Below, piece by piece: positions 12,801 through 23,320 of a stretch of DNA of 64,000 nt. Each line of letters starts with the position of its first letter. The stretch's first letter is position 1. The position numbers were made by a program, and so were the translations under genes. Source of the stretch: Erythrobasidium yunnanense (lineage: Eukaryota > Basidiomycota > Cystobasidiomycetes > Erythrobasidiales > Erythrobasidiaceae); contig BCJC01000002.1 of the NCBI GenBank assembly GCA_001600175.1, positions 310,001-374,000 on the forward strand, given 5' to 3'. A model generated the notes under the pieces. That model was not told where the DNA came from and did no database searches. It saw only the letters and a program-made list of their open reading frames with translations.

Positions 12801-13918
12801 CGTGGATGTTCGGGTGTTATTGATGTTTCAGGAGGAGAAGGCGCAGCTGGATGTGTAGAGGGAGAGAAGGTGACTGTCCTCGCTGGAGTAGCTGCTGCTA
12901 TGCTGACCGTCGATTCTACGGCTATGAACTCTGCATTGATAGCTACTCCGCTGCCAGATGAGCCCGTAGACTCTTTCGAAGCTGTCGACTTCTTCAATAT
13001 CGATTTGAGCGAAGTAGAGCTCCTCGAAGGTGTCATCTTGACTATATGCGATTCTCCCTGCTCGCGGCTGTAGTAATCGTATGACGATTCGTCCAGTAGA
13101 TCCTGTTCTTCTTCCTCCTCCTCTTCTTGCATGTTCTCTCCATCTTCCTCGATGCCAACTAGGTGTATCCGACTTGCCGATTTCGTCATAAACAACGACG
13201 AAGCATTACTCCGACTTGTAACTGCTACTTGATATGCATCCTGTCGTTCGCTCTCGTCGGCTTCTGCGGCTTCTTCGAACCGTTTCGCAGCTTCCAGCTT
13301 GTCGTCGTCGTCGAAGCCTATCATCCCACTAGCTGTGCTCGCCCAAGACATGCGATCCTTATATCTGTCGGGCGTCTTGCTGGGGCTGACTTCTGTGCTC
13401 GTGCCATTACCGGACTCGAATTGCTTTTCATTCGCAAAGTGCGCTGTCCGGATGGATGATATTGAATGTAAGGATGCGCCATGTGCGTGTGCTGATGTTG
13501 CGGCGGGTCTGTTGTACGAGGAAAGTCAGTCATGGTTGTTTACTTGAGCAGTCAGTCGGAGTAGCCGGCTTCTTTCGAGCTTACAAGGGAGGGATGTTCT
13601 GCGAGTAGCATGTCAGCATACAGTTTCTACTAAGCGTATCTACTCACCTCTTTGCTGCTGTAATCTTCGCCGAAGCTCACGTTGCTCGCATTTCCGGAAG
13701 TGTCTGAATGGGCTGTTTTGGCGAGCAATAAGCGTTACTTCCATGATGATTGATGTATGTATATGTGATATCCTACCTCCCCTCCTCCTCTTCCTCTTGT
13801 TGTTTCTTGCATTCATCAGCACTTCTCCCGTCTCACTCCCATCTTCCTCAATCCCCTCTGCTTTGTTGCTATTGCTACTGCTCCCACTGAATGGGTTTCT
13901 GAACCAGCTTCTGTTCAT
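9818..13918 (-). CDS. Large coiled-coil protein with disordered N-terminal half
   Basis: Joining the exons gives a single protein of about 1,200 residues. The first exon (13918 to about 13800) encodes MNRSWFRNPFSGSSSNSN. Two short Ser-rich exons follow (the first near 13672-13735), then a long exon whose frame runs through LHSISSIRTAHF and KTPDRYKDRMSWASTASG. Residues to about 600 are Ser/Thr/Pro-rich and probably disordered. The stretch encoded at about 10500-11500 is a long coiled coil (KNLEDALKEVERNKESLLME, LEHDNNALRSDLEQSQQAQE) with an Ala/Gln-rich middle. A shorter coil and a basic disordered tail follow, to the stop at 9818. This architecture suits spindle-pole, septum or cytoskeletal scaffolds, but no named family was recognised. 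Confidence 0.7.
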
Positions 13919-14126
13919 CGTAGAATACTCGTAGATGTACAGGCAGAGGCCATGTAGCAGGTCTTCTTGCTTGTACGTATGTCGAAAGAGAAGAAGCAGT
14001 CACGTGCAGGCAATTCAGACGAGTAAACAACGCAAGGAAAGACGCGAAGAACAGTGCTGAATGCTGAGGAATACATTGCAGAAGCTGTCTATGATAGGTA
14101 TGACATTGATAGCATGCTGAAACACG

Positions 14127-16995
14127 CTAGAAGCCGGGCGGAACACCGCTCTCCATCGCTTCGACAACGTCCCATCCGCCTGAAAACAGTTCTTCATCCG
14201 CGTCTCCATCTTGTTCCCCATTAGTGTTGTTGACGACTTTAGTGCCTTCTCCTAGTAGCGCAGGATCCATTTGGTGTGCTTCACCTCCATTTGACCCCGA
14301 TGCAGGACCGTTCGCAACCTGTTCGTTCTGGCCGTAAGGGTCTGGAGGATAGTTACTCGCACTCTCCGATGTCATAGGCACGTCTACATCCATGCCCTCA
14401 TCCGGCTTATGCACCTCCTTCGCATCTACAGACGGATCTTGCTGGCCATACGGATCAGGCGGATAATTATCCGGTATACCTTCCGTGCCATTTACCTCGA
14501 AAGCAGACGTATGGTTAATAGGCGCGCCCGTATGGCTATCCAGTGCAGAAGACTGGCCAGGATTCTGATTGTCTACCTCGACGAATCCATCGAAGTAACC
14601 TTCTCCGAAATGCTCTACTTCGTTATTTTCATTGTGGTTGTTGTTTGATGCGTGATGGGCGTGCGTGTGCTTGTCAAATAGCATGTCTTGGATATTGTCT
14701 TGCACGAAGGGCGGTTGGATGAGATCAGATTGGATAGCATGCTGGTGCGGGAGCGGTGTCTGCACATCATTCGCCGTTGTCGTAGCAGCACCGAGATCCA
14801 TCTGAGATACATGTTGAGCAGAAGCGGATAGAGAAGGAAGAGTGACTGTGAAAGAAGTCGTTGCGGGCTCCAACTCCGGTCGTTGACCAATCGATGATGA
14901 AGTCGAGTGATATAGGGCAGCTTGTTCAGTAGAGCCACCGCCTGGAATCACTAGGGAGATCTGCCGAGAATGACCGTGCCCAGCTTGTCTAGAAGGTAAT
15001 TGAGGGAAGGCAGGTCCTACGTATGCAGGAGCAGTCGCTGCAGACGGAGGAGGAGGGATAATGACGGGCGTGACTGACTTCTGCCTCTGCTCTTCTGCAG
15101 GAGCAGGCGCAGGAGCAGGCACAGTGGTACTCGCATCTGTGTTCGCGATAGCACCTGCACTTGCATCTTCCGGCGCTTGTGAAGGACCACTTGACGGCCC
15201 AACTGAAGCGCTTGTATCAGCTGGCGGCACAGATGTCGAAGGCGTAGCTTGGCTTTGGCTCTTGAGCGAAGGCGGCTCCTCCGTCTCGTTCCCTATCTCC
15301 CAATCAAAGTTCCAGGACATCATTCTCGGGGGCGTGTCGCCGTACCATCCTATGATATTTGGTTTCTCCAATTCTACAGCATACGAGCCTGAGGCTCCGT
15401 TCTCTAATAATGGTCCAGGAGGGCCTAGCCTCGTCGTTCGATTGAAGAGCTGACCATTCAAGTTCGAGGACGTTTCTAGTATAGTACGGATGGAGGAGTG
15501 TAGTGTGGGGATACGGGGATGCTGTATTGGAGCGTAGTTCTTAGACGAATGGGGAAGTGGTAGATTCGGTAGAGCGTCCGTGATGGATGTAGGTAAGGCA
15601 GTTGAGAAAGGATGCAACTGAGGGAAAGGCTGTAGGAGTTTCCCAGATGGGTCGCTAGGATCATCTCGGTCTAGGAGAGGAGGAAAGGGGATCCAGCCTG
15701 CTTGTTTCTTAGCTTGTCTTGGCTGAGGCGTAGGTATTGCGCCTCCCAGCGAGTCGTCTGAGGGGTTTAGGATGTTACTATGGATAGCAGTAGCTGCTCT
15801 CCTGCGCTTCGCATTGTGCCGTAAGGGAAGAGCATCGGGTCCACCTGCCAGGTGAGCAGCTTCCAGCGAGATATAGTTGAATGTCTCGAGGAAATACAGC
15901 AGCGACGATTCTGCGGGCGCTTCTTCAGGACTGATGAAAGTTGCCGTCGTCAATGCTGACTGGAGAGCAGCTTCATCTTCGTTGTTCATCCCTTTCTGTA
16001 GAATAGGCCGGGCAGAACTACTCTCGTACTGCGCTAGTGTCGAATGCTCGTATGGTATACTGCGATGCCAGGATGCAGACCCTGCTGTTGCGCGTGAACC
16101 TGTGCCTTCTATCGTCCGTCTGGCGCGCTTGATCGTCCTTCCAGACTCGTCTTCTTGGATAGTCTGTACAGCTTCAAGCGTAGCGCTCAAGTCCGGTAAG
16201 GGTGGAAGGAAGGACATCGGATCATCACTTCCATCCGAGATAGATACGAGAGGCTCATACTGTAGCTGAGGAGGAGTAGCGATGGAGAAGCTTGATGCAG
16301 AAGAGGATGAGCGTGCCCTGCCTTTACCCTTACCCTTGCCTTTGGCGCTGGACTTCTGCCTCGTGGGTGCCTGCTGGACTGGATTTCGGAGTACAGACAG
16401 TACTTCTGCTTCTTCGTCTAGATCCAAAGGCCGGTACTCTGCGACTAAGGAGGGTGTCTTTTGAGTTTCTTGGCCGTTGGCTGTACCAACTTTTGTTAGG
16501 ACGGTGAACACTGTATAGAGCACCAGTATACCCACAATATGAATGCATGAGCTGTCCCAGAGCATTTGCTGAAGATGTCGAGGCCATAGCAGCTGCAGCA
16601 GCTGCTGGATCTTCCGGCATCATGTATGTCGTCGGATTCGAGCGTATCTGCATTCCAGACTCTTCACACCATTCCTGTACTTCTTGCAAGCTTCCACCCA
16701 GTCCATTGATAGCTTCTACGGCGTCTCTTGCATTGACGGCGTTTCTCCCGCTCTGAGCTGCTGATTCACTTGCTGCTTTGCCCAGTACTTCGAGGTATCG
16801 CTGTGTGAGTTGCGCCAGGACATTGCATGCTGATGATTTGGCGTGGGAGAACCGGACTGTTTGAGTAGTCGATGTACCAGCTCCTCTGGATCCTCGACCA
16901 CCACTCCCAGCTTCGGTCGCTGCTTGCTGCTCTCCCTGGGCGGCCAGCAGCCTAAGAGTAGCGAGGACCAGCAGATGCCCTGCCAGCTGTGACAT
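14127..16995 (-). CDS. BTP histone-fold protein, TAF3/TAF8-like
   Basis: Residues about 1-105 form a bromodomain-associated (BTP) histone-fold region: LVLATLRLLAAQG, then SSACNVLAQLTQRYLEVLGK and NARDAVEAINGLGGSLQEV. This fold is found in TFIID subunits TAF3 and TAF8 and in SAGA Spt7. A 46-nt intron (branch-like ctaac, phase 1) near 16491-16536 joins HSY to GTANGQETQK. The remaining 800 residues are low-complexity Pro/Ser/Ala with a basic GKGKGKGRARS patch, several PPLPDL/PFPPLL-type motifs and two copies of NYPPDPYGQ near the C-terminus. A nuclear transcription-complex role is inferred. No PHD finger (expected in animal TAF3) was seen, which fits a fungal TAF. It shares a divergent promoter with eIF5A. 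Confidence 0.7.
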
Positions 16996-17242
16996 CGGGC
17001 CCGTCTGAGGTCTGCGCTATCGAGTTGCGAGTTGCTAGATTTCGGAGTGAAGCTGGCTTCCCTGACGAGTCCAAGGGTGGATCTGATGGATATGTCTGAC
17101 TAGATGATCCTAGTGATTGTTGTTTACATGTAAATGATCATGTACAATGCTCTTAAGAAAGTGTTACAAGCGACTTCTTAGAATTCAAGACTTTGGCCTT
17201 TCTCTCCCTCTCACCATCCCAAAAAACTCAAGTTCAATCAAC

Positions 17243-18114
17243 CATGGCAGACGGTGAGCAGGAAAGCAGCAAGGGAGCACAGAACAATTACTGAAGATAT
17301 ATGCTGCAGAGGAACACCACGAGACCTTCGAGGTAAGCCCATACATTCTCTGGCTAGGCTGTCCAACGAGCGGCCACCCAGAAATCTCTTTTTTTCCGCG
17401 ACCCTCGAAAAATCAGACTAAAAAATCGTGCATTTGGCGTAACTGCAGAGCGCATCCGCTGGATCTTCCCTCACCTACCCTCTTCAGTGTTCCGCTCTCC
17501 GAAAGAACGGACACGTTGTCATCAAAGGCAGACCATGCAAGGTGGGTTGGGCTGGGGACGCCAATTAGGCGCCAAACCCTGCATAGATGTATTGAAGCAT
17601 ATGCTAACGATGATTCTATGTGACGCACAGATCGTAGACATGTCCACCTCCAAGACTGGAAAGCACGGACACGCCAAAGTACACTTGGTCGCCATTGACA
17701 TTTTCACAAACAAGAAGCTCGAAGATCTGTCTCCTTCCACCCACAACATGGATGTCCCCAACGTCACCCGTGTCGAATACCAGCTCGTAAACATCGACGA
17801 CGGTTTCCTCAACCTGATGACCCAGGACGGTACCTCAAAGGACGATGTCAAAATCCCAGAGTCCGAGGTCGGTGAGCAGATCCAGTCGCTCTTCGATGAC
17901 GGAAAGGATGTGAGTAGATCAAGCATCGATGGTATTTCGCGCAAGTTGTGCTGAACGAACTATCTTCCGCAGGTCCTCGTCACCATCGTCTCTGCTATGG
18001 GTGAGGAGCACGCTCTTGCCGTAAAGGAGGCTCCCGCCGGTGTAAGCTATACTCACACGTGCATGTCAAGACTCCTGCTGATTGACTGTTTGTTACATCT
18101 TACAGGGCAAATAA
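17243..18114 (+). CDS. eIF5A: Translation factor eIF5A
   Basis: eIF5A is the hypusine-containing factor that helps ribosomes through difficult peptide bonds. The gene is split into small exons: [11 protein letters not shown], a first-domain exon, the main exon and two short ones. The hypusination loop [14 protein letters not shown] is intact, and the central Lys of TGKHG is the expected modified residue. The OB-fold half ([16 protein letters not shown]) and the end [21 protein letters not shown] are typical. The last exon encodes only GGK and the stop at 18112-18114. Length (about 158 residues) fits the family. Confidence 0.96.
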
Positions 18115-18424
18115 GCGTGTCGCCAGCGCTTTTCTTCCCTACCCCTTCGCATCCTTTGCTCGTCTCTAGCAATACACTCACCCTACCTCTTGTCATGTCC
18201 CATCCTTCTTTCGTGAGGCACATATGCACCCTCTCTCGTTGTTTTCTTTCTTTTACGAGTCTAGATAGGTAGAGAGTTAGAACGAGGAAACGGGAATGAT
18301 GGTGGAACTACAAGAGATTCTGACGATCGACCTGCGTCCCAACGCATTTGCCTGCTTTGACAATACTTAGTGTTTCACCTTTCGTGCCTGAATCGACTGT
18401 TTGATGCAGGAATCGCAACACGAC

Positions 18425-19481
18425 ATGAAGTTGCCTGATCGAATGGTGATTCTCCATACACGGTACATCTCAACAATAACTAGACCTTAACATGGACTCT
18501 GCCAGATCTACGGGTGTGCCTGGAAGAAAGACTCCACCACCCGACTTGTGGTCTTAGCTGTCCGCGCAGGGTTTCGGAGCATCGACGTTGCCGCACAGCT
18601 CAAGCACTACAACCAGCCCGGCGTGGGCCATGCCTTGTCCATCCTCTCCAGAAATCATGGAATATCGCGAAATGACCTCTTTCTGCAAACGAAATTCACA
18701 TCTCTTGGAGGGCAAGATACCAATGGACCACTGCCTTATGATCCCAATGCTACGCTCGTCGAACAGGTCCGCTTCTCTTGCGATGCCTGAGAGGGACTTA
18801 TGCTGACGCGCTTCTCTCAGGTCCGGCAATCATTCCAGACTTCTCTGAAAGAATTGCAGACAGAGTATATAGACTCCCTCCTTCTCCACTCTCCAGAAAG
18901 AACAGTAGAAAAGACCGTAGAAGCTCTACTGGCTCTGAAACCGTTTCTCGACTCTGGAGAGCTGCGTAGTATCGGTATCTCCAACATCTACGAGCTGAGA
19001 GCGTACGTACTTGATATTTCAGAGTAGTGCCTAGCTGATATGGCCGATCTTAAGCTTGCGAGCCGTGAACGACGCTTTGAAAGAGCATGATCTGCGAATC
19101 AGATTCGTGCAGAATCGCTTCTACGCAGCTACTGGCTACGACAGAGCTCTTAGGAAGTACTGTATCGACAATGATATAGTCTACCAGTCCTTCTGGACGT
19201 TGACGGCGAGTAAGTAATTCCTTGTCCGATACTCCGGCAAAGCTGACCCCAAGTTCGCAGATCCAGAAGTTCTGTCAAGCGCCGTAGTAAAAGCGATAGC
19301 TAAGCGTCTAAACATCACCAGAGAGCAAGTCTTCTACCAGTTCTGCATACAACAAGGCATCACCCCTCTGAATGGAACTACGAATGAAGAAAGGATGAAG
19401 CCGGGAGTAGCTGTCCTACGAGGCCAAGTCGGCGAGATCACTCCAGACGAAGTCGAAAGTATCGACAAGCTCTTGCACTGA
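18425..19481 (+). CDS. Aldo-keto reductase
   Basis: This is a cytosolic NAD(P)H-dependent oxidoreductase of the AKR superfamily; substrate unknown. The first exon is only 21 nt (MKLPDRM), and a 60-nt phase-0 intron (18446-18505) joins it to IYGCAWKKDSTTRL, the usual family start. The catalytic tetrad is visible: Asp in GFRSIDVA, Tyr in KHYNQPGVG, Lys in FLQTKFTS and His in LLLHSPER. Further introns follow LVEQ, the helix ending NIYELR (rejoining at ALRAVNDALKEH) and SFWTLTA. The C-terminal part (GITPLNGTTNEERMKPGV) resembles the cofactor-binding segment. It ends at TGA 19479-19481. Confidence 0.88.
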
Positions 19482-19738
19482 ATATGATTGGAAGATTCCT
19501 CGACTGGCTTTGGACGGCATTCTTCGAGCCGCAAGGAATGATGGCGACATACTTTCTTTCTTCTCCGCTTTCGCTCTTCTTTCTTTCTCTTCATATCACA
19601 CACTCTCTCTTCCTTCTTGTGTCCGCCTTCTCTATTTCTTGCGGAGATATCATTATCTGACTCGACACCCCTAAAAGTGCCCAAGTGAGTCAGCTCTTCA
19701 CCTATATTGATCTTCCCGGGTTCAAAGCTAATCCATAG

Positions 19739-20706
19739 ATCTCAGTGTCCATAAAGGTGCTTCCTGTAGAGGTTCTGCGCAAGATCTTCCTTGAAGCGCA
19801 TCGCTTGAACGCGTTAGAGATCTGGCCTACTCCGCCCTACTGCACACCAGTACACCGCTGGTCCTCCTATCTCCTCCTCTGCAAATACTGGCAGCCCATC
19901 CTGGAGGAATTGCTCTACTTGAAAGTACACGTCAATGCTCGAACAAACTTGGATAGCTTCAAAGAAGCTTTGGAAAGAAATCCGGGTCTAGCGAATGCTG
20001 TCAGGTCGTTCTCATTCGAGGACGTCATCCCTTCTATAAATGCGAAGGTCCTCTTCACGCTCCCTCTGCCTCGCCTACAAGAGTTACATCTGTCAAAAAT
20101 GCAGTGCCCGGCGAATGGCGAGATATGGCTATGCATGTCAGGACACTTAGTCTTACATGCGTATGGTTCACCCACGATGACACGGTGGAGGACTTTATCG
20201 ACTGCTTCGACAGTCTCCGGGAAATCTCCCTGAATGGGATCCCGAATCCTGCACATCCACTTCGCATCATACAGAAGGTCGGCGCGGATCTCGAGATGTG
20301 CTCTATCAAGCATATCTTCGCTCTCGATATCTCCGCCTACCTAAAGGCACTTCCTGTCGTTCAGGATCTATCTCTGCAGATCTCTACTACGAGCGCCTGG
20401 CGGTCTTTGGATCCTAAACATCTTCCTTCATCCATCAAACGACTATCACTCCAGGCTTGGCACCTGGATTTCGCCTACAGCTTCCTCAGCGAACTCGTCA
20501 TGAACGCCCAGCATTTCTTACCAAACTTGGAGCACCTGCCAGAGATTACTTGGAGACCGGAGAGGGGAACAAGCTATCATTTGATCAATAGACAGCCCTT
20601 TCAAGTCCTTAGATTGGTGGCGGTAGATATACTGAGATCAAGAGGCATCACCTGGACGATGCAGCATGCGGAATTCACTATCTTTTCAGGCTCAGCTAGC
20701 GACTGA
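19739..20706 (+). CDS. F-box-like protein with leucine-rich repeats, N-terminal exon unresolved
   Basis: The exon starting at 19739, after an intron that ends in ccatag and has a gctaat branch site, begins ISVSIKVLPVEVLRKIFLEA. This matches the start of an F-box (LP.E.L..I). The WSSYLLLCKYWQPILEELLY stretch is the rest of the box. The following sequence has irregular leucine-rich repeats (LREISLNGI, VQDLSLQIS, IKRLSLQAW). An apparent frameshift near 20092 is better explained by a 50-nt intron (20092-20141, GT..AG) that restores the frame exactly. F-box proteins recruit substrates to SCF ubiquitin ligases; the target is unknown. The initiator exon lies upstream, before the donor near 19684, and was not identified with confidence. 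Confidence 0.65.
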
Positions 20707-20866
20707 GGCATAGGTATGATATGGTTTTCTAGCATTGTTGTACATAGTGTGCGGAAGCGAGAATTCGTGTTTTGCAGAATAGTGCTCACTTACTGTCTAT
20801 CCTTCAGTCAAGTCGGAACAATTTGTTCAGTAAAGCTGACCCTACTCCCCTCCTAGCATGTCGACT

Positions 20867-21737
20867 TTATTCAGAAGCCGCGTCGTCCATTAGCCGCATT
20901 GCGCGGCGTAGCACCGTCCAACAGTCGCATTCAGTGCGAGCAAAACACTCTGCACATCTGCCACGCAAACTCAGCTACCGGGCATGAGACCAAAACTCGC
21001 CAAGCAGGGACTCACTCGAATCTTGAGGGTACAAATGCAGTGTAGTGACCAGGAATTGTGCTCGGATAGCCTTCTCTTCTGCACGGAATGCCCTCTCGGA
21101 TCTCCGTGGTAGCTGGCGAACCGCATAGATAACATGTTGGAGCTGCCTTATAATCTTTGCAGGCGGGAGGAGCAGGAACAGAGCGCACGAACAGGTCCTT
21201 CTTAAGAGCCGTCATTTGGAGACCCCACTTGGTACACCCGTCAGCGCTACTTAGCTCCGGGCAGGTCTTGTCGGCCAAGGAACTTCTTCGAGAATTATTG
21301 CGACTAGATGCAGTGGAAGTGCTGCTCTTGGATGAAGTTGCGGAGCCTTTGCGAGCGGCGCTAACAGGCGTCGTTGGAGTAGAAGCGTCTTTCCTGAGTG
21401 AATCCGTAGAGGCTCTGCGATAGCTTTGCCAGGCACCAGGCATCGCCGGTCGAGATGCATTACTTTCAATCGCGACCGACGAGCCCTTTCGGCTGACGCG
21501 TGTAACCTTGCTGTCATCTCCTTGACTAGTCGCAGCCGAGCTCGCTACGGTCGATGCAGGATTGGTCCGGATGGGCGCACCGCGAGTGGAGGAGGCGTTT
21601 GGGGTCGCGGCCGGTCGATACGGTCCCTGAACCTTCTTCGTGGATTGTCCAAACATCATGCGAGTCCTGCTGTAGACTGAAGGCAGGAGTCTTGAGCCAA
21701 CGGAGTATTCACCGAGGCCCTGGGCACGTGGCTTCAC
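20867..21737 (-). CDS. Tandem cysteine-tail family, copy A
   Basis: This is a 270-residue protein in two exons (21016-21737 and 20867-20957) with a 58-nt phase-2 intron. The N-terminal two thirds are basic and Ser/Thr-rich, probably disordered. The C-terminal module reads WGLQMTALKKDLFVRSVP, then CYLCGSPATTEIREGIP, then PGHYTAF and, directly across the intron, FECAEC followed by a helical tail containing TECDCWTVLRRAM. Two C-x2-C pairs suggest a zinc site (inference). The downstream exon is easily missed, because the phase-2 donor gtgagt makes an in-frame TGA at 21012-21014. Copies B and C lie on the same strand just beyond. No known family was recognised; a distant GRF-type zinc finger is the nearest resemblance I can suggest. 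Confidence 0.7.
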
Positions 21738-22256
21738 AAGTGAACAGAGATAGAGTCGGTGGACTTAGAGATGATACGATCGAAGCTCTGATTGACGAAG
21801 TGACGGAGTTTGCTGACCAGTAGTAGGCTCCCAGTAATCGTAGTGTGTTGATCTGATGTGAACAGAGAGCAAAGAGTCTCCCAGGCTCACTCTGCTGGGT
21901 TTAAGGGCCAGGGCTTGCACTGATGGACTTGATCTGCACAACCCTAGTCGAAAGTTATAAGGCATAATATCACTTTGTGATCACTGACGTCATGTAGAAC
22001 AAGGGCCAGCAGAGGAGGAGGTCCGCATGAAGGACCGCATCCGAGGCTGCCCCAGCCGGCAGATGGGCATGTGAAGGAGCGGCAGCGTGATGAAACGAGA
22101 CAGACGAGTATGCGCCATAGTAGTGTTTAGTAAGCAAACTTGTTCCTCCAGCATGGAGTTACACTTTAGATGTGATGAACGAGGATTGCGATCGTTCATA
22201 TTTGTATAACTCAATGCAGCAATATATGCTGGTTGCTGACAGGATTTTTGCCATTT
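21738..22256. other. Spacer between copies A and B
   Basis: This holds the presumed promoter of copy A and the 3' region of copy B. A 74-codon minus-strand frame (21990-22214) is present but has no recognisable domain and no better alternative splice link to copy B than the one chosen, so it is not called as a gene. Confidence 0.4.
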
Positions 22257-22949
22257 CTAGTATGGGTGATTTAGTAATTCCGTGCTCCAGCGAAGTCGAA
22301 GCATGTCGAGACAATCTTCGCACCTGATAAGACCCTCGGCTCAGTTGTTGCGCCTAGTCACCGTTGCAGCTGCCATCGCTTACTTGAAGCCCTCGTGTTT
22401 AAAGCCTGTGTAGCGAAGGAGGCTGTTGCTCGGAAGACCTCTCCGAATCTCTCGCGTCGCAGGTCTGCCGCAGAAGCATGCTTGGGTTGTTCCAGGGCCA
22501 GTACCAGCGGACGAAGGCAGTTTGCGGACGAACATACATCCAGAACGTGGCAGAAGTACCGAGATCCATCCATCATCTTCACTGAGGCCGTCGAAGGTAT
22601 TGTCGATCATGCTATTCTTTCGACCCTGACCCATGCTCGGCGTGACGGAGCCATTTCTTGGTGCCGATGCTCCAGAGACTCTTCGCACAGCTTGTCCGGC
22701 AAGCCTGTGGTCTCGCGTTCGTGCACCACTACTGTCCTGTGTCGAAGTCAGAGACCCTGACGTCGAAGTTCGACCTTGAGTGGGAGCGGGCTGAGGATTA
22801 CTGATCGCTGCTCTTGTACCTCTCACTCGAAGCTTCGATATGAGTCTCCGTCCGAAATGCTTGGAGCCCATGCGTAGCCCGTTGGGAGAGTTGTTATCAT
22901 ACTGGTTTGCGATACTATATCTCACCAGCGCTGTTTGTCTTGTGCTCAC
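22257..22949 (-). CDS. Tandem cysteine-tail family, copy B
   Basis: This is a 210-residue protein, exons 22384-22949 and 22257-22323, with a 60-nt phase-2 intron. The N-terminal part contains GLRMGSKHFGRRL, related to GRGSKHWR in copy C, followed by a Ser/Thr/Gly-rich linker. The module reads GWISVLLPRSGCMFVRKLP, then CFCGRPATREIRRGLP, LRYTGF and, across the intron, FKCEDCLDMLRLRW with a short tail. Relative to copy A the first cysteine pair is C-x-C instead of C-x2-C. As in copy A the donor (gtaagc) creates an in-frame TAA, so a single-exon reading would stop before the second cysteine pair. Function unknown; a small nucleic-acid or protein binding module is only a guess. Confidence 0.7.
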
Positions 22950-23320
22950 GGTATATCACCTTTGCGTATTGTAAAGCAAAGAAATGTAGGCCTGTTTCTG
23001 GGCTTGACAGCTGGCGGCTGCAGTTGCGGTAGTGTTACACATCAGTCAAAGGGTTAGCCTGAATCTACACACGAAGTAGAAGGGCAAGTCCCGGACTTAC
23101 ACACACGACGTAGAAGGGTGAGCCCCTTATGCATCACCAAGGTAGAGCTACAAGGATCGTCAGCATCCAGTGACGTCTTCCATCAGTACGTTAATTGCTG
23201 TCTGATCAAGCATGAATCGCTTTTGGGGCAGACGTAGATCTGGAAACTTGCATAGCGCATGTCTGGCCAACCTCGACAACGAGATGATCGACAAATAACT
23301 GTACGCGGCCTTCGATGATG
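22950..23320. other. Spacer between copies B and C
   Basis: No gene is supported here. It contains the presumed promoter of copy B, a short imperfect direct repeat (23067-23126) and the 3' region of copy C. Confidence 0.4.
23067..23126 (+). repeat. Two-copy imperfect 26-bp direct repeat
   Basis: The units at 23067-23092 and 23101-23126 (34-bp period) agree at 22 of 26 positions; both begin acacacga and contain gtagaaggg. It lies in the presumed promoter of copy B of the trio and could be a transcription-factor site pair or a chance micro-duplication. Confidence 0.6.

Noticed and set aside
11952-13073. Long plus-strand frames antisense to the coiled-coil gene
   Set aside because: They lie inside a well-supported minus-strand exon, have no domains, and arise from its Ser-rich codon usage.
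20080-20145. Apparent frameshift in the F-box-like gene
   Set aside because: A 50-nt GT..AG intron at 20092-20141 restores the frame exactly, so no damage need be assumed.
21990-22214. 74-codon minus-strand frame between copies A and B as an extra exon of copy B
   Set aside because: The nearer acceptor at 22323 gives the conserved cysteine pair and the same phase as the paralogues; this frame shows no similarity to them.
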